The position numbers and the translations under genes were made by a program. Positions 22,143-30,517 of a DNA stretch of 38,009 bases are shown here, piece after piece (position 1 is the first letter of the stretch; each line of letters opens with the position of its first letter). The stretch covers positions 1-38,009 of the forward strand of contig VXZK01000356.1 in assembly GCA_009845545.1 (NCBI GenBank). Reading direction: 5' to 3'. Source of the stretch: Candidatus Poribacteria bacterium. GTDB lineage: Bacteria; Poribacteria; WGA-4E; WGA-3G. A model generated the notes under the pieces. The model searched no databases and was not told the origin of the DNA. It was given only the letters and a program-made list of their open reading frames with translations.

Positions 22143-24242
22143 CTATCGTCCACGACCGCCGCCGGTCATCCGCCGCATTGTGGAGGCGGGGTTTTGCATC
22201 ATACGTCTTCGCCAATCTTCGCCGCCCCTGCCCCCGCCAGGCTGAAAGCCGCCGATTGCGATGATATCTCCCTCGGCGAGTCCAGAGATGATCTCAATTT
22301 TGTCAAAGCTGCTAACCCCAGTTACGACGGGTTGAGGTCGTCCGGGTTGACCATCAGCGCCGACGATTCTAACCATTTTCCTGCCGCGCATATCAAGGAC
22401 CGCTTCGATTGGCACGGTCAGGATGTCTGTTTTGTTAACAGCCGAGATTTGGACAGTGGCGTTCATCCCGGGTTTGAGAAACGGCATCCTTGTTTCTTCA
22501 GGCTCCGTGGGTTGCGCCTGGATCGGTGGTTCTTCCGCTGGTGCTTCCTCAAAGAAGCCGCCGAAAAGTCCGCCCCAATTCTCGTCTTCCGTATCCGCTT
22601 TCGCCTCGGCTTCGCCAGATGCTTCGGGTTGCTGTGCGGGTTGTTGTGGGGTCGGCTTTATGGGTGTGGGTCTTGACGGGACTCCATCAGCCTGTCCTCC
22701 TTCTGCTTGGCGTTGTTGGCGCATTGCGCGGAAACGTTCGCGCTGTTCGTCGGTCATATTTGCGAAATCTGGTCGTCCCCCGCCGCCTTGCCCATCGCCG
22801 CCACCGCGCCGACCTTCTGCGCCTTGCATCATTCCCTGACGCGCTCCGGCAGCTGCCACATTTTTCAACTCGGAGGTCACTTCAAAAGTTGTCACATTCT
22901 GAAGTGCTCGTCCCTGGGGCGCAATCTTCAAGACTTCACCCTGAAACGGCGTATCGGGGTAGGCTTCGACGGTAATTGTCACCGGTTGTCCGATTTGGAC
23001 TTTGCCGATGTCGGTTTCATCAACCTCAGTTACGACGTAGACGGTATCAAGGTCTGCCATAGTAACGATCGCCTGTCCTTCAGTTGAGGAGAGTGAAGAG
23101 AGGCGCGAAGTGATGACCTGTCCTTCTTCAACGAGTTTGTCAAGGATCGTTCCAGAGATAGGTGCCTTGATAACTGTATCGTCGTACTCAATTTGACGGA
23201 GTTCGAGCTGCGTTTGACTGCGTTTGACGGCTAAACGTGCGGTCTCAATATCGCGTTCCCTTCGGGTAATTTGTTTCCGATTCGCTTCTGCGAGTTTCAA
23301 TGATTCTTCAGCCTGTACGATGCGTTGTTCCTGAAGTTTAATATCCATATCTCGCGAGGCTTCAGCCTCAACGCGCTCGTTGGCAAGATCGCGGTTGAAT
23401 TCCGCCTTCTTAATATCTGCCTTCCCCAATTCAAGTTCTGCCTCAGTCGCGGGTTGCTCTACCAATTTGAGGTTTTCGGCAGATGACCGATGCCGCGCCT
23501 CCGCCGATTTAAGCTGTGCCTGTGAAGACTCTAAGGCAGCTTGCGAGATGAGTTCTTTGTCGTAAAGTTTCTTATTTCGCTCATGCTCTGCGGTTACCAA
23601 ATCCAAGTTTGCTTTATCCTGGTCCAAAGAGGCTTTGGCACGCTGTCTATTTTCGTCTCGGACTTCATCGGAGGTGAGCAATTTATACCGAATGTTGGCG
23701 ATCTTGAGACTGTTTTCAGCATCCATGACACCGCGCTGGTTGGCTATCTTCTCAAGACGGATATCCTCTTTGAGCTGGATGAGCCGTTGTTGTGCCTCAG
23801 CGAGAGATTCCTGTGACTGCCGGATCTGAATCTCGGACTGCTCTCTCTGGAGCTGGATGTCGATTTCTGCCTGTTGCAAGCGCGCTTCGGCAGATTGTAA
23901 GTCGGCTTGCGCCTGTTCCAAACTGATCTGGACGTAGGTCGTCTCAATCACAGCGATGATGTCGTCCTTTTGAACATAATCACCTGCGTCAACGTGGAGT
24001 TCCAGAATTTTTCCGCTCGCCTTGGAACTGACTTCAACAATATTCAACGGCTTGATGGTACCTGTCGCGTCAATGGTGATTGCAATGTTGTCCCGTTCAA
24101 CGGTGGCTGTCTTCATTGCCGCTGTGTCTGCACCGTTCGCGCCATCTTTAGTTGCAAACACGATGAGCCCGACAACGACCGCGACTGCTACAACGAGCAC
24201 CACTGCTACAGCAATTGTAATAACTTTCCACTTTCTCTTCAT
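22143..24242 (-). CDS. macA-like: Periplasmic adaptor (MacA/HlyD-like), long
   Basis: 699 aa, nearly twice the usual adaptor length. TM anchor at about 7-29, then a biotinyl-lipoyl half (GTIKPLNIVEVSSKASGKIL), a very long coiled-coil hairpin (about 90-345, with LEQAQADLQSAEARLQQAEI heptads), the returning lipoyl half (DTVIKAPISGTILDKLVEEG), and a beta-barrel. A low-complexity insert (about 475-600; Gly-rich, then MTDEQRERFRAMRQQRQ, then Pro/Glu-rich) splits the barrel region before the membrane-proximal domain (MPFLKPGMNATVQISAVNKT). ATG 24242 follows GAAGGGAG. It starts the efflux pair with the MacB-like permease. Confidence 0.9.
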   Translation of the reverse strand: MKRKWKVITIAVAVVLVVAVAVVVGLIVFATKDGANGADTAAMKTATVERDNIAITIDATGTIKPLNIVEVSSKASGKILELHVDAGDYVQKDDIIAVIETTYVQISLEQAQADLQSAEARLQQAEIDIQLQREQSEIQIRQSQESLAEAQQRLIQLKEDIRLEKIANQRGVMDAENSLKIANIRYKLLTSDEVRDENRQRAKASLDQDKANLDLVTAEHERNKKLYDKELISQAALESSQAQLKSAEARHRSSAENLKLVEQPATEAELELGKADIKKAEFNRDLANERVEAEASRDMDIKLQEQRIVQAEESLKLAEANRKQITRRERDIETARLAVKRSQTQLELRQIEYDDTVIKAPISGTILDKLVEEGQVITSRLSSLSSTEGQAIVTMADLDTVYVVTEVDETDIGKVQIGQPVTITVEAYPDTPFQGEVLKIAPQGRALQNVTTFEVTSELKNVAAAGARQGMMQGAEGRRGGGDGQGGGGRPDFANMTDEQRERFRAMRQQRQAEGGQADGVPSRPTPIKPTPQQPAQQPEASGEAEAKADTEDENWGGLFGGFFEEAPAEEPPIQAQPTEPEETRMPFLKPGMNATVQISAVNKTDILTVPIEAVLDMRGRKMVRIVGADGQPGRPQPVVTGVSSFDKIEIISGLAEGDIIAIGGFQPGGGRGGEDWRRRMMQNPASTMRRMTGGGRGR

Positions 24243-24416
24243 GGATGACTCCCTTCTGATAATCAGATGCGAGATATTCTTTTATATCTTCCCGTATGCG
24301 ACCTTGGTTGCTCAGTTTTAGCAGCGAGCCTCGGTTTGCAAGCTGCGCCAAAAGTGTATGCGATTCTACTTTTTATTTAGTCAAATGTGAAAGAGAAAAG
24401 TTCGCTGTTTTTGCTT

Positions 24417-25430
24417 CTATAAACGTGGCATATCAACAGCACTATCGCGTCGTTCGTGCATATTCTTTTCCATCGCTTCAGGATAGCGGTCGGGCAGCTG
24501 CGAGACTTCGTTGAGTTTTTGGCGTGTATTCGCTTCCAATCGCCATCCAGCTGCTCCGAGATTATCGCGCAGATGGGCAGTATGCCTTGCCCCAACGATC
24601 ACTGAAGTCATCGCCGGTTGTTCCAATACCCACCGCAGAGCGACTTGTGCGGGGCTCCGTCCAAGTGCCTCAGCAACGTCAAAAAGTGTTTGCAATGTTT
24701 CATCGGCGTTGTCAGCGAAATAGCGTTGCGGGTATGCCCACCCCTCCTCTGACCGAGTGCCACCGTGTGTGCGTTCGCCCGGTTTATATTTCCCAGAAAG
24801 AAATCCACCAGCTAATGGACTCCATACGACGACCCCAAGTCCTTTGTGCTCGCAGAGCGGGACGAGTTCTTGCTCTATATCTCGGACAACGAGGCTATAT
24901 TGCGGTTGATAGCATGCGAATCGTTCCCAACCGTTGATATCGCTGAGCCACAACGCCTCAGATAACCGCCATGCTTGATAGTTGCTACATGCTGTGTAAC
25001 GGACTTTACCTTGTCGGACGAGGTCGTCCAATGCACGAAGCATCTCCTCTAACGGGGTTTGCGTATCGACGTGATGAATATAGTAGATGTCCACATAGTC
25101 CATCTGGAGGCGTTTGAGGCTGTCGTCAATCGCTTGCATGATATGTGCGCGAGACATCCCAGAATCATTGGGACCAGTGCCCATTGGATTAAAAAACTTG
25201 GTTGCGATGACAGCGTCGCGCCGCCTGCCTTTGAGTGCTTTGCCGAGCAGGGTTTCGGATTCGCCATCGGCATAAGAATTTGCGGTATCAAAGAAATTGA
25301 CACCGGCATCCAAAGCGAGCTCCACCATACGGCGCGACTCTGCCGCGTCAGCACCGTGCCCAAAGGTCATCGTGCCTAAACAGATTTCTGATACCTTAAG
25401 ACCACTTTTCCCTAATCGTCTATATTCCAC
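24417..25430 (-). CDS. Aldo/keto reductase (YhdN/AKR11-like)
   Basis: 337-aa NADPH-dependent reductase. Tetrad: Asp48 and Tyr53 (FFDTANSYADGESE), Lys78 (IATKF), His119 (YYIHHVD). The cofactor loop includes GARHTAHLRDNLGAAGW near the C-terminus. Members act on sugars, aldehydes or steroids. The start is GTG 25430 behind GGAGGAAAAAAC, 22 bases after the OLD-type gene, so it belongs to the same operon. It differs from the smaller reductase at 3271-4080 in length and cofactor loop, so it is not a recent duplicate. Confidence 0.9.
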   Translation of the reverse strand: MEYRRLGKSGLKVSEICLGTMTFGHGADAAESRRMVELALDAGVNFFDTANSYADGESETLLGKALKGRRRDAVIATKFFNPMGTGPNDSGMSRAHIMQAIDDSLKRLQMDYVDIYYIHHVDTQTPLEEMLRALDDLVRQGKVRYTACSNYQAWRLSEALWLSDINGWERFACYQPQYSLVVRDIEQELVPLCEHKGLGVVVWSPLAGGFLSGKYKPGERTHGGTRSEEGWAYPQRYFADNADETLQTLFDVAEALGRSPAQVALRWVLEQPAMTSVIVGARHTAHLRDNLGAAGWRLEANTRQKLNEVSQLPDRYPEAMEKNMHERRDSAVDMPRL

Positions 25431-25452
25431 GTTTTTTCCTCCGTTTTACAAA

Positions 25453-27171
25453 CTACAGATCGCTTAACGGTGCTGCTTCATTGGCAACTTCTAAAATAGC
25501 ATCCAGTACTTGGACAACTTCGGAGTCTATCTGATCAGGTGGAAGATATTTGACAAGGGAGTGATAATTAGTTTTTCGCATAATATTAGGAAGCCTTAAT
25601 TCTTCAAAAAAAGTTTCAAAAAGTCCATCCAGAAAATCGTCAGTCACCTTGATATCTGGTGACCAAGGAGATTCCTGACGCAGTGTTGCTCGAGCTTCCT
25701 CAATCTGCGTAATCCTTTTCTCCATTGTAGATACCCAATTTTCAGAAAATAACGGACCCATGTATTCCAATGCTTCAGTGCGTGCCCAGTCAATCAACAC
25801 CTGTTTGGCAAATGTAATGTAGTTCTCAATCTCGCGGCGCTGCCATGTATGCCCCCTGAATCCAAGGCGCATCTGAAGTTCATCATCATTATCATCATTA
25901 TCAATTCGATCAAGGAGACAAAACCCCACCAAATCCGGTTTTGCCTCGCGCAAGGCATGGAAGTGCCTACGGGCTATATTCGGCTGGTTAGAAACATAAT
26001 AGACATAAGGGGCCTCTAACTTGTCCTGCACTGGATGTTCAAGTGTTTCTGCAAACGCTCGCAAAATTGCAAGATCTGTTGAACCCTCAAGATAGAGAAC
26101 CCAACCCCTTTGCTGTGCTTGATAATATTGTTCAAAGCCAAAATCTCTAAGCGATTTAAGAAGTTCACCGACATGGTCATTAACACGATGCGGTGTACCG
26201 AGAAAGGCGATAACTACATCTCGATCAGCTGCCTCATTGAGTATTACCTCAGAATGGCTGGCAGCAACGATCTGACTACCATGTTCCCTAGCTAATTCTG
26301 TAAGCACTTGATAAATTTGCCGTTGTCGAAGTATTTCAAGATGTGCATCTGGTTCATCAAGCAGCAGGACAGAGCCGGGATGTGCTGCAATATAGGCAAG
26401 TAGTAATAATGTCTGTTGCAATCCACGTCCAGATGAGGAAAGATCTAGTAAGACTCCAGACTCATCTCGGTAGTTCATCTCAATCTCCCCACGTTCTGGG
26501 ATATACTTAGGTTCATCAAGATAAACCCCGAATAAAGAATGAATTCCCTCGCAAAGAGTTTTCCATTTTTGAACATCCTCCGAAACTTGAAAGCAGAGAT
26601 TGCGCAGAACTTCTGCTGTTCGTCCTTCTCCGATACGAACATTGATCGCACCTGGGTCAAGTCGTATTTCATTGGATGCCAGTCCAGACATTGGTGGTAG
26701 AAAGGCAACCGATAAGTTTCCTGCTTCCTCAGGAACAGACATCCGCTCAATACCTTTTTCACTGGCTCCTGATACCCTTAAAGGACGACAGTAAAAGGAT
26801 TCTTGATTGGCATAATCGAATTCAAAACCACACTTCCACTCTTTATCAGTCGTGATGCCTTCAACGATAATATCTATCCGAACATTTTGGGGAGCACGAA
26901 CTTGCAAATTCCGCCAGAGTAATCGGGCATCGGGGACTGGAACAGAGATAAGGTCGCGCCGATTGATCACAACCCCCGGTCTTTTTTCTGGATTTGTTTT
27001 TCCTTTGCGGTTCTCGTTCCACCGTTTGAGTCCTATTTCCCACAAAGCGAGTGCCTGTAGCGCGGTTGTTTTACCAGAGTTATTTGGACCGATAAAAACG
27101 ACCGGATTTCCCAATTCGACCTCAACTTCGCCAAAGTTTTTGAAATTACGGCAAATCAATTTTGTTAGCAT
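25453..27171 (-). CDS. OLD-family ATPase with TOPRIM nuclease domain
   Basis: 572 aa, in two parts. The N-terminal half is an SMC/RecF-like ATPase: Walker A GPNNSGKT (28-35), signature SSSGRG (245-250), Walker B LLLDEP (269-274) with catalytic Glu273, and switch His306 in AASHSEV. The C-terminal part has TOPRIM-type acidic sites: Glu362 (YLEGSTDL), Asp421/Asp424 (LLDRID) and Glu447/Glu449 (RREIENYI). Overcoming-lysogenization-defect nucleases cut DNA and act in phage defence or with retrons. ATG 27171 follows GGAGAAAAA; a longer frame from 27237 would overlap the upstream gene. It is a lone, class-1-like OLD inside a metabolic operon. Confidence 0.9.
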   Translation of the reverse strand: MLTKLICRNFKNFGEVEVELGNPVVFIGPNNSGKTTALQALALWEIGLKRWNENRKGKTNPEKRPGVVINRRDLISVPVPDARLLWRNLQVRAPQNVRIDIIVEGITTDKEWKCGFEFDYANQESFYCRPLRVSGASEKGIERMSVPEEAGNLSVAFLPPMSGLASNEIRLDPGAINVRIGEGRTAEVLRNLCFQVSEDVQKWKTLCEGIHSLFGVYLDEPKYIPERGEIEMNYRDESGVLLDLSSSGRGLQQTLLLLAYIAAHPGSVLLLDEPDAHLEILRQRQIYQVLTELAREHGSQIVAASHSEVILNEAADRDVVIAFLGTPHRVNDHVGELLKSLRDFGFEQYYQAQQRGWVLYLEGSTDLAILRAFAETLEHPVQDKLEAPYVYYVSNQPNIARRHFHALREAKPDLVGFCLLDRIDNDDNDDELQMRLGFRGHTWQRREIENYITFAKQVLIDWARTEALEYMGPLFSENWVSTMEKRITQIEEARATLRQESPWSPDIKVTDDFLDGLFETFFEELRLPNIMRKTNYHSLVKYLPPDQIDSEVVQVLDAILEVANEAAPLSDL

Positions 27172-27190
27172 TTTTTCTCCAAAATTGCCT

Positions 27191-28237
27191 TCATAGGACA
27201 GGAACGGTTTCGCCTTCGGAACGGAGTCCTGCTTCATAGACCTTCATAACTTCAAGAGCAAACTCAAGCGATCCTTGCTCCGCCGGTTTGCCTTCGAGAA
27301 TGCAATCGCAGAAATATCGCATCTCTTGGTAGAAACCTTGGACGAAAAGCCCTTTGTTTTCGAGTGTCCCAAGACTGTATTGCGGCTCCCAGACGACAGC
27401 ACCACTCTCAAAACCTTCAGGGACATAACTGGTACTACCACTATAGTTGAAAGGCATGCCGCGCTGTAGGAGTACACGGTTATTGTTCCGAATTTCGGCA
27501 TGGCAGCCATCGCCAAAAAATTGATAGAGTTCGGAGGGTTGTCCGTGCCTTGCGCCATCGGCGAGATGAAAGTTTCCGAGCGCGCCACTTTCATATTCCA
27601 AGATACACACGCCACCGCCACGCCGTCCCTGACGAACGGTTACAGCGGAAACCTTTCCACCAACTGCCACCAACAGCGATAGTGGATGGCACCCATTTTG
27701 AAGCCAATTGGTATGCTCCTTCTCGCGCAGGACACGCTTTCCGTCATTTGGAATTGTCATCGGATAGACCGCTAAAATGCTCCTTAAGGTACCGTATTCT
27801 TCCGTTGCGAAGATCTCAATAATTTTCTGTGTCGCGGGCATAAATGCTTTTTTGAATCCGACAACAACGACCCGATCCTTGCGATGCCGAATCATTTCTC
27901 GAACTTCGTCAGCAAACATTCCGGGTGGTTTTTCCAACCAGACATGCATCCCTGCGTCAAGTGCTTCGCAGGTCAATTCGGGGTGCAGGCGTGGTGGTGC
28001 ACAGAGAAAGATGGCATCTAAGTCCTCGTTGCGAAACATCTCCGCCATGCTTGGATAGCACGCTTTAACGCCGTATTGCTCGGCGGTGATACGGGCGCGG
28101 TCGAGGTCAAGGTCGCAAAACGCCTTCAACCGAACAGGGAGGAATGTTAGTGTCGGTAAAACGTTTCGATAGCCGTGTGAGCCGACACCGACGACTGCGA
28201 CATTCAACCGCTCCTCAAATTCTCTCTGATAACTCAT
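27191..28237 (-). CDS. Gfo/Idh/MocA family oxidoreductase
   Basis: 348 aa. N-terminal Rossmann fold [10 protein letters not shown] (about 17-26) and the family signature EKPPG (about 124). C-terminal beta-sheet domain with [14 protein letters not shown] end. It oxidises or reduces a sugar or inositol with NAD(P). The Lys of EKP is kept. ATG 28237 has a modest AAGGT site. Its stop is 19 bases before the OLD gene, and the aldo-keto reductase follows, so a three-gene operon is likely. Confidence 0.88.
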   Translation of the reverse strand: MSYQREFEERLNVAVVGVGSHGYRNVLPTLTFLPVRLKAFCDLDLDRARITAEQYGVKACYPSMAEMFRNEDLDAIFLCAPPRLHPELTCEALDAGMHVWLEKPPGMFADEVREMIRHRKDRVVVVGFKKAFMPATQKIIEIFATEEYGTLRSILAVYPMTIPNDGKRVLREKEHTNWLQNGCHPLSLLVAVGGKVSAVTVRQGRRGGGVCILEYESGALGNFHLADGARHGQPSELYQFFGDGCHAEIRNNNRVLLQRGMPFNYSGSTSYVPEGFESGAVVWEPQYSLGTLENKGLFVQGFYQEMRYFCDCILEGKPAEQGSLEFALEVMKVYEAGLRSEGETVPVL

Positions 28238-28243
28238 ATTTTT

Positions 28244-28384
28244 AATTTACCTTGCGGTTAAGACACAGGGGTTGCGGATTTGACGTTCCTTCCTATAGAT
28301 CCGCTTTCCACTTCGTTCCAAGCTACGTACTTGAGGCTAATTTTGTCCGATTCTTTAATTTCCCCTGCGGTTAAGACACAGGAA
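28244..28384. repeat. Direct repeat TGCGGTTAAGACACAGG
   Basis: TTTAATTT-ACC/CCC-TTGCGG or CTGCGG followed by TTAAGACACAGG occurs at about 28243-28270 and again at about 28356-28383, roughly 113 bases apart, between the MocA and carboxypeptidase genes. Function unknown; the second copy abuts the carboxypeptidase stop. Confidence 0.6.
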
Positions 28385-29893
28385 TTACGAAAGCACATCG
28401 TCAAGATAGGCATCCAGATCCTTTTTCATTTTCTGTAGTTCCGCTTGGTCGATGTACATCATGTGCCCGGCGAGATAATAAGTCATCGTGATGTTATCCT
28501 GCAAGGAGGCATCAAGTCCGAGGTGGCTGAAGGTATATTCTGATGCCAAAAACGGCGTTGCCAAGTCGTAATAACCGTTGGCGACGAACACTTTCAAGGC
28601 AGGATTAACAGTCATCGCCTTGCGCAACGTATCGGCGACGTTGACGTATTCGTTCTGATGACCGCTGTAGTCCCACGGATGTACGCGTCTACTCAGGATT
28701 TCGTAAGGGAGATCCGACTCAAATTCGAGTTCGCCGCGAACATAATCGTTGAACGTTGCAGTGTATGCGCCTTGGACGACTGCGGAGCTTGGGTCATATT
28801 CGTAATTTTCGCCTGCTGAATCGCGGTCAATCCCTTTGTATCGACTATCAAATCTACCGACAGTGCGCTCTTCTTCACGCAGGAGTTCCTTGCAGAATCG
28901 AGCGATGTTAATGCGCAAGTCGGTCTGGTCAATATATTCGGGGGTCAGTCCGGTGTACTTCGCGAGTCGTTGGACGATGTCTGCCCGCTGTCCTGGGGCG
29001 ATAGCGTTGCCTTGCATCAAAGCGACAGCATAATCCTGCAGGGCGAAGGCTTTCACCTCGTCCATGAACCGTTCCATTTCGACAGCAACCGGTGGCTCGC
29101 CTTCGATACTCCTATATTCAGCATCGACCTTGTCATGATAAAGGGCAGTCGCTGCATAAGTCGGTAGAAAAAGGATATATGGGAGATCATTGCCGGGTGC
29201 GAACCGTATTGTTTGGAAGTTGAGGACGACCGAAACGAGCATGATACCGTTAAGGTAGGTGCCGTGCCGTTCTTGTAGGTACCCTGCGAGTCCACCTGCC
29301 CGGGTTGTGCCGTAGCTTTCGCCGATGAGGAATTTCGGGGATCCCCAGCGTTTATAGCGTCCCAAGTAGAGCAGGATAAAATCGCCGACGGATTCAATAT
29401 CTCTTTTGAAGCCGTGAAATTGCTTTGCCTCTTCGCCAGCGACGGCTCTGCTGAACCCTGTGCTGACGGGATCGATGAAAACGAGATCGGTTTTGTCTAA
29501 AATAGAGCACTCGTTATTGGTCAGCTGATAGGGCGGTTGTGGTAACTCTCCATCTGCGTCGGGTTTGACACATCTCGGTCCGAGGACTCCGAGGTGCAGC
29601 CATACCGATGAGGAGCCGGGTCCACCGTTGAAGGAGAAGGTTATGGGACGTGTAGATAGATCTTCTACATCATCGCGCGTGTAAGCGATGAAGAAAACCG
29701 ATGCTTTCGGTTTTTCGCCTTCCTTGTCGACCTCTTCTTTGAGGATGAGGGTGCCTGTTGTTGCTGTGTAACGCATCTCCTCACCGTTGATTGTAACGCT
29801 GTGGTGCGTCACCGAGAGTTTATCCTCGGGTATATCAGCGTTTTTCTTTTCGTCCTTGGTTTCTTCAGATTCTTTTTTTTCTTCTTGGCTCAT
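28385..29893 (-). CDS. Peptidase S10 (serine carboxypeptidase-like)
   Basis: 502 aa with alpha/beta-hydrolase S10 features: oxyanion motif NGGPGSSS (89-96), catalytic Ser193 in GESYGTTR, Asp in VFVANGYYDLATP and His in AGHMMYID near the C-terminus. S10 enzymes release C-terminal amino acids at acidic pH and are normally exported. Here the best start, ATG 29893 behind GAGAGGAAGTCAAT, gives an N-terminus that is acidic and Lys-rich (SQEEKKESEETKDEKK) with no signal peptide, so a cytoplasmic or unconventional location is suggested. An upstream extension to 29980 adds no signal either. Confidence 0.88.
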   Translation of the reverse strand: MSQEEKKESEETKDEKKNADIPEDKLSVTHHSVTINGEEMRYTATTGTLILKEEVDKEGEKPKASVFFIAYTRDDVEDLSTRPITFSFNGGPGSSSVWLHLGVLGPRCVKPDADGELPQPPYQLTNNECSILDKTDLVFIDPVSTGFSRAVAGEEAKQFHGFKRDIESVGDFILLYLGRYKRWGSPKFLIGESYGTTRAGGLAGYLQERHGTYLNGIMLVSVVLNFQTIRFAPGNDLPYILFLPTYAATALYHDKVDAEYRSIEGEPPVAVEMERFMDEVKAFALQDYAVALMQGNAIAPGQRADIVQRLAKYTGLTPEYIDQTDLRINIARFCKELLREEERTVGRFDSRYKGIDRDSAGENYEYDPSSAVVQGAYTATFNDYVRGELEFESDLPYEILSRRVHPWDYSGHQNEYVNVADTLRKAMTVNPALKVFVANGYYDLATPFLASEYTFSHLGLDASLQDNITMTYYLAGHMMYIDQAELQKMKKDLDAYLDDVLS

Positions 29894-29980
29894 ATTGACT
29901 TCCTCTCTTTTTTTGATTGGCAAGACTTTGGAACATTGCCTTATTATAGTAGATTCTATAATTACTTGGACATTCAACAT

Positions 29981-30050
29981 CGGTTCGGTTAGGGGATTTA
30001 GTCTGGGAATAGACTAAATCCATTCCTTGTATTACATTCCGAACCTACCG
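29981..30050. repeat. CGGTTCGG-CCGAACC element with inner hairpin
   Basis: Outer arms GGTTCGG (29982-29988) and CCGAACC (30039-30045) enclose a second stem GGATTTAGTC (29994-30003)/GACTAAATCC (30012-30021). The right outer arm runs into TACCG. A member of the AACCTACC hairpin family with its own core. Confidence 0.7.
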
Positions 30051-30146
30051 GGGGTTGAAAGTGTAAACTGATTTTTCGATTTTACTATAAACGCATTATA
30101 GCATATCTTGCAGAAACGGGTGTGACAATTTTTTGTTGATTTTGGG

Positions 30147-30175
30147 TTGCTTACCGGCTATATCTGTGGTATACT
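30147..30175 (+). promoter_or_regulatory. Promoter for the small coiled-coil protein
   Basis: TTGCTT (30147-30152), 17-base spacer, TATACT (30170-30175). Transcription would begin near 30182, before the AAAGGAG Shine-Dalgarno and ATG at 30215; this rules out an upstream start at 30176. Confidence 0.65.
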
Positions 30176-30214
30176 TTGGTAAAAGAAGTCACGCTGAACA
30201 AAGGAGATATCAAA

Positions 30215-30472
30215 ATGGCTGATCAAGATTTTCGGGAAAGGGTTCTCGAAGCCTTGTCACGGCTCGAGTTACAAACGAGAGAAAACAATGCTCGTTTGGA
30301 AAAACGGCTTGATTCTTTGGACACGCGTGTAGGGACGCTGGAACGCGATGTGGGATGGATAAAGGGCAAATTGGAAGGTAAGCAAGAAGGCAGCAGTAAA
30401 GTGTTAACGATCCTGACTGTATGTACTGCCGTTGGAGCCGCAATTATAGCACTTATTGCCTTGTTTAACTAA
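30215..30472 (+). CDS. Small coiled-coil membrane-anchored protein
   Basis: 85 aa: a long charged helix with heptads (RERVLEALSRLELQTRENNA RLEKRL... TRVGTLERDVGWIKGKLEG) and one C-terminal hydrophobic segment (VLTILTVCTAVGAAIIALIA). The product would be a tail-anchored trimer or dimer on the membrane. Start ATG 30215 follows AAAGGAGATATCAAA. It lies 45 bases before the ISP-like enzyme on the same strand; whether it belongs to that system or is a general small protein is unclear. Similar N-terminal heptads occur in the remnant at 17581-17706. Confidence 0.75.
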   Translation: MADQDFRERVLEALSRLELQTRENNARLEKRLDSLDTRVGTLERDVGWIKGKLEGKQEGSSKVLTILTVCTAVGAAIIALIALFN

Positions 30473-30482
30473 ACGTCAACCT

Positions 30483-30517
30483 TTGAACCTACTCCCAAAA
30501 TCTGCTATCATATCCCT
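30483..30517 (+). promoter_or_regulatory. Promoter for ISP-like enzyme, predicted leaderless start
   Basis: TTGAAC (30483-30488), 17 bases, TATCAT (30506-30511), then six bases to the ATG at 30518. No Shine-Dalgarno lies before the ATG. The predicted transcription start coincides with the ATG. Confidence 0.6.

Noticed and set aside
22131..23087. Several 120-180-aa plus-strand frames
   Set aside because: They are antisense to the GC-rich MacA-like low-complexity region and show Arg/Ser/Cys-rich shadow composition.
24148..24351. 67-aa minus-strand frame before the MacA-like gene
   Set aside because: It overlaps the MacA start in another frame, carries the MacA Shine-Dalgarno within it, and its end is a poor match to any protein. 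A leader peptide cannot be excluded but is unsupported.
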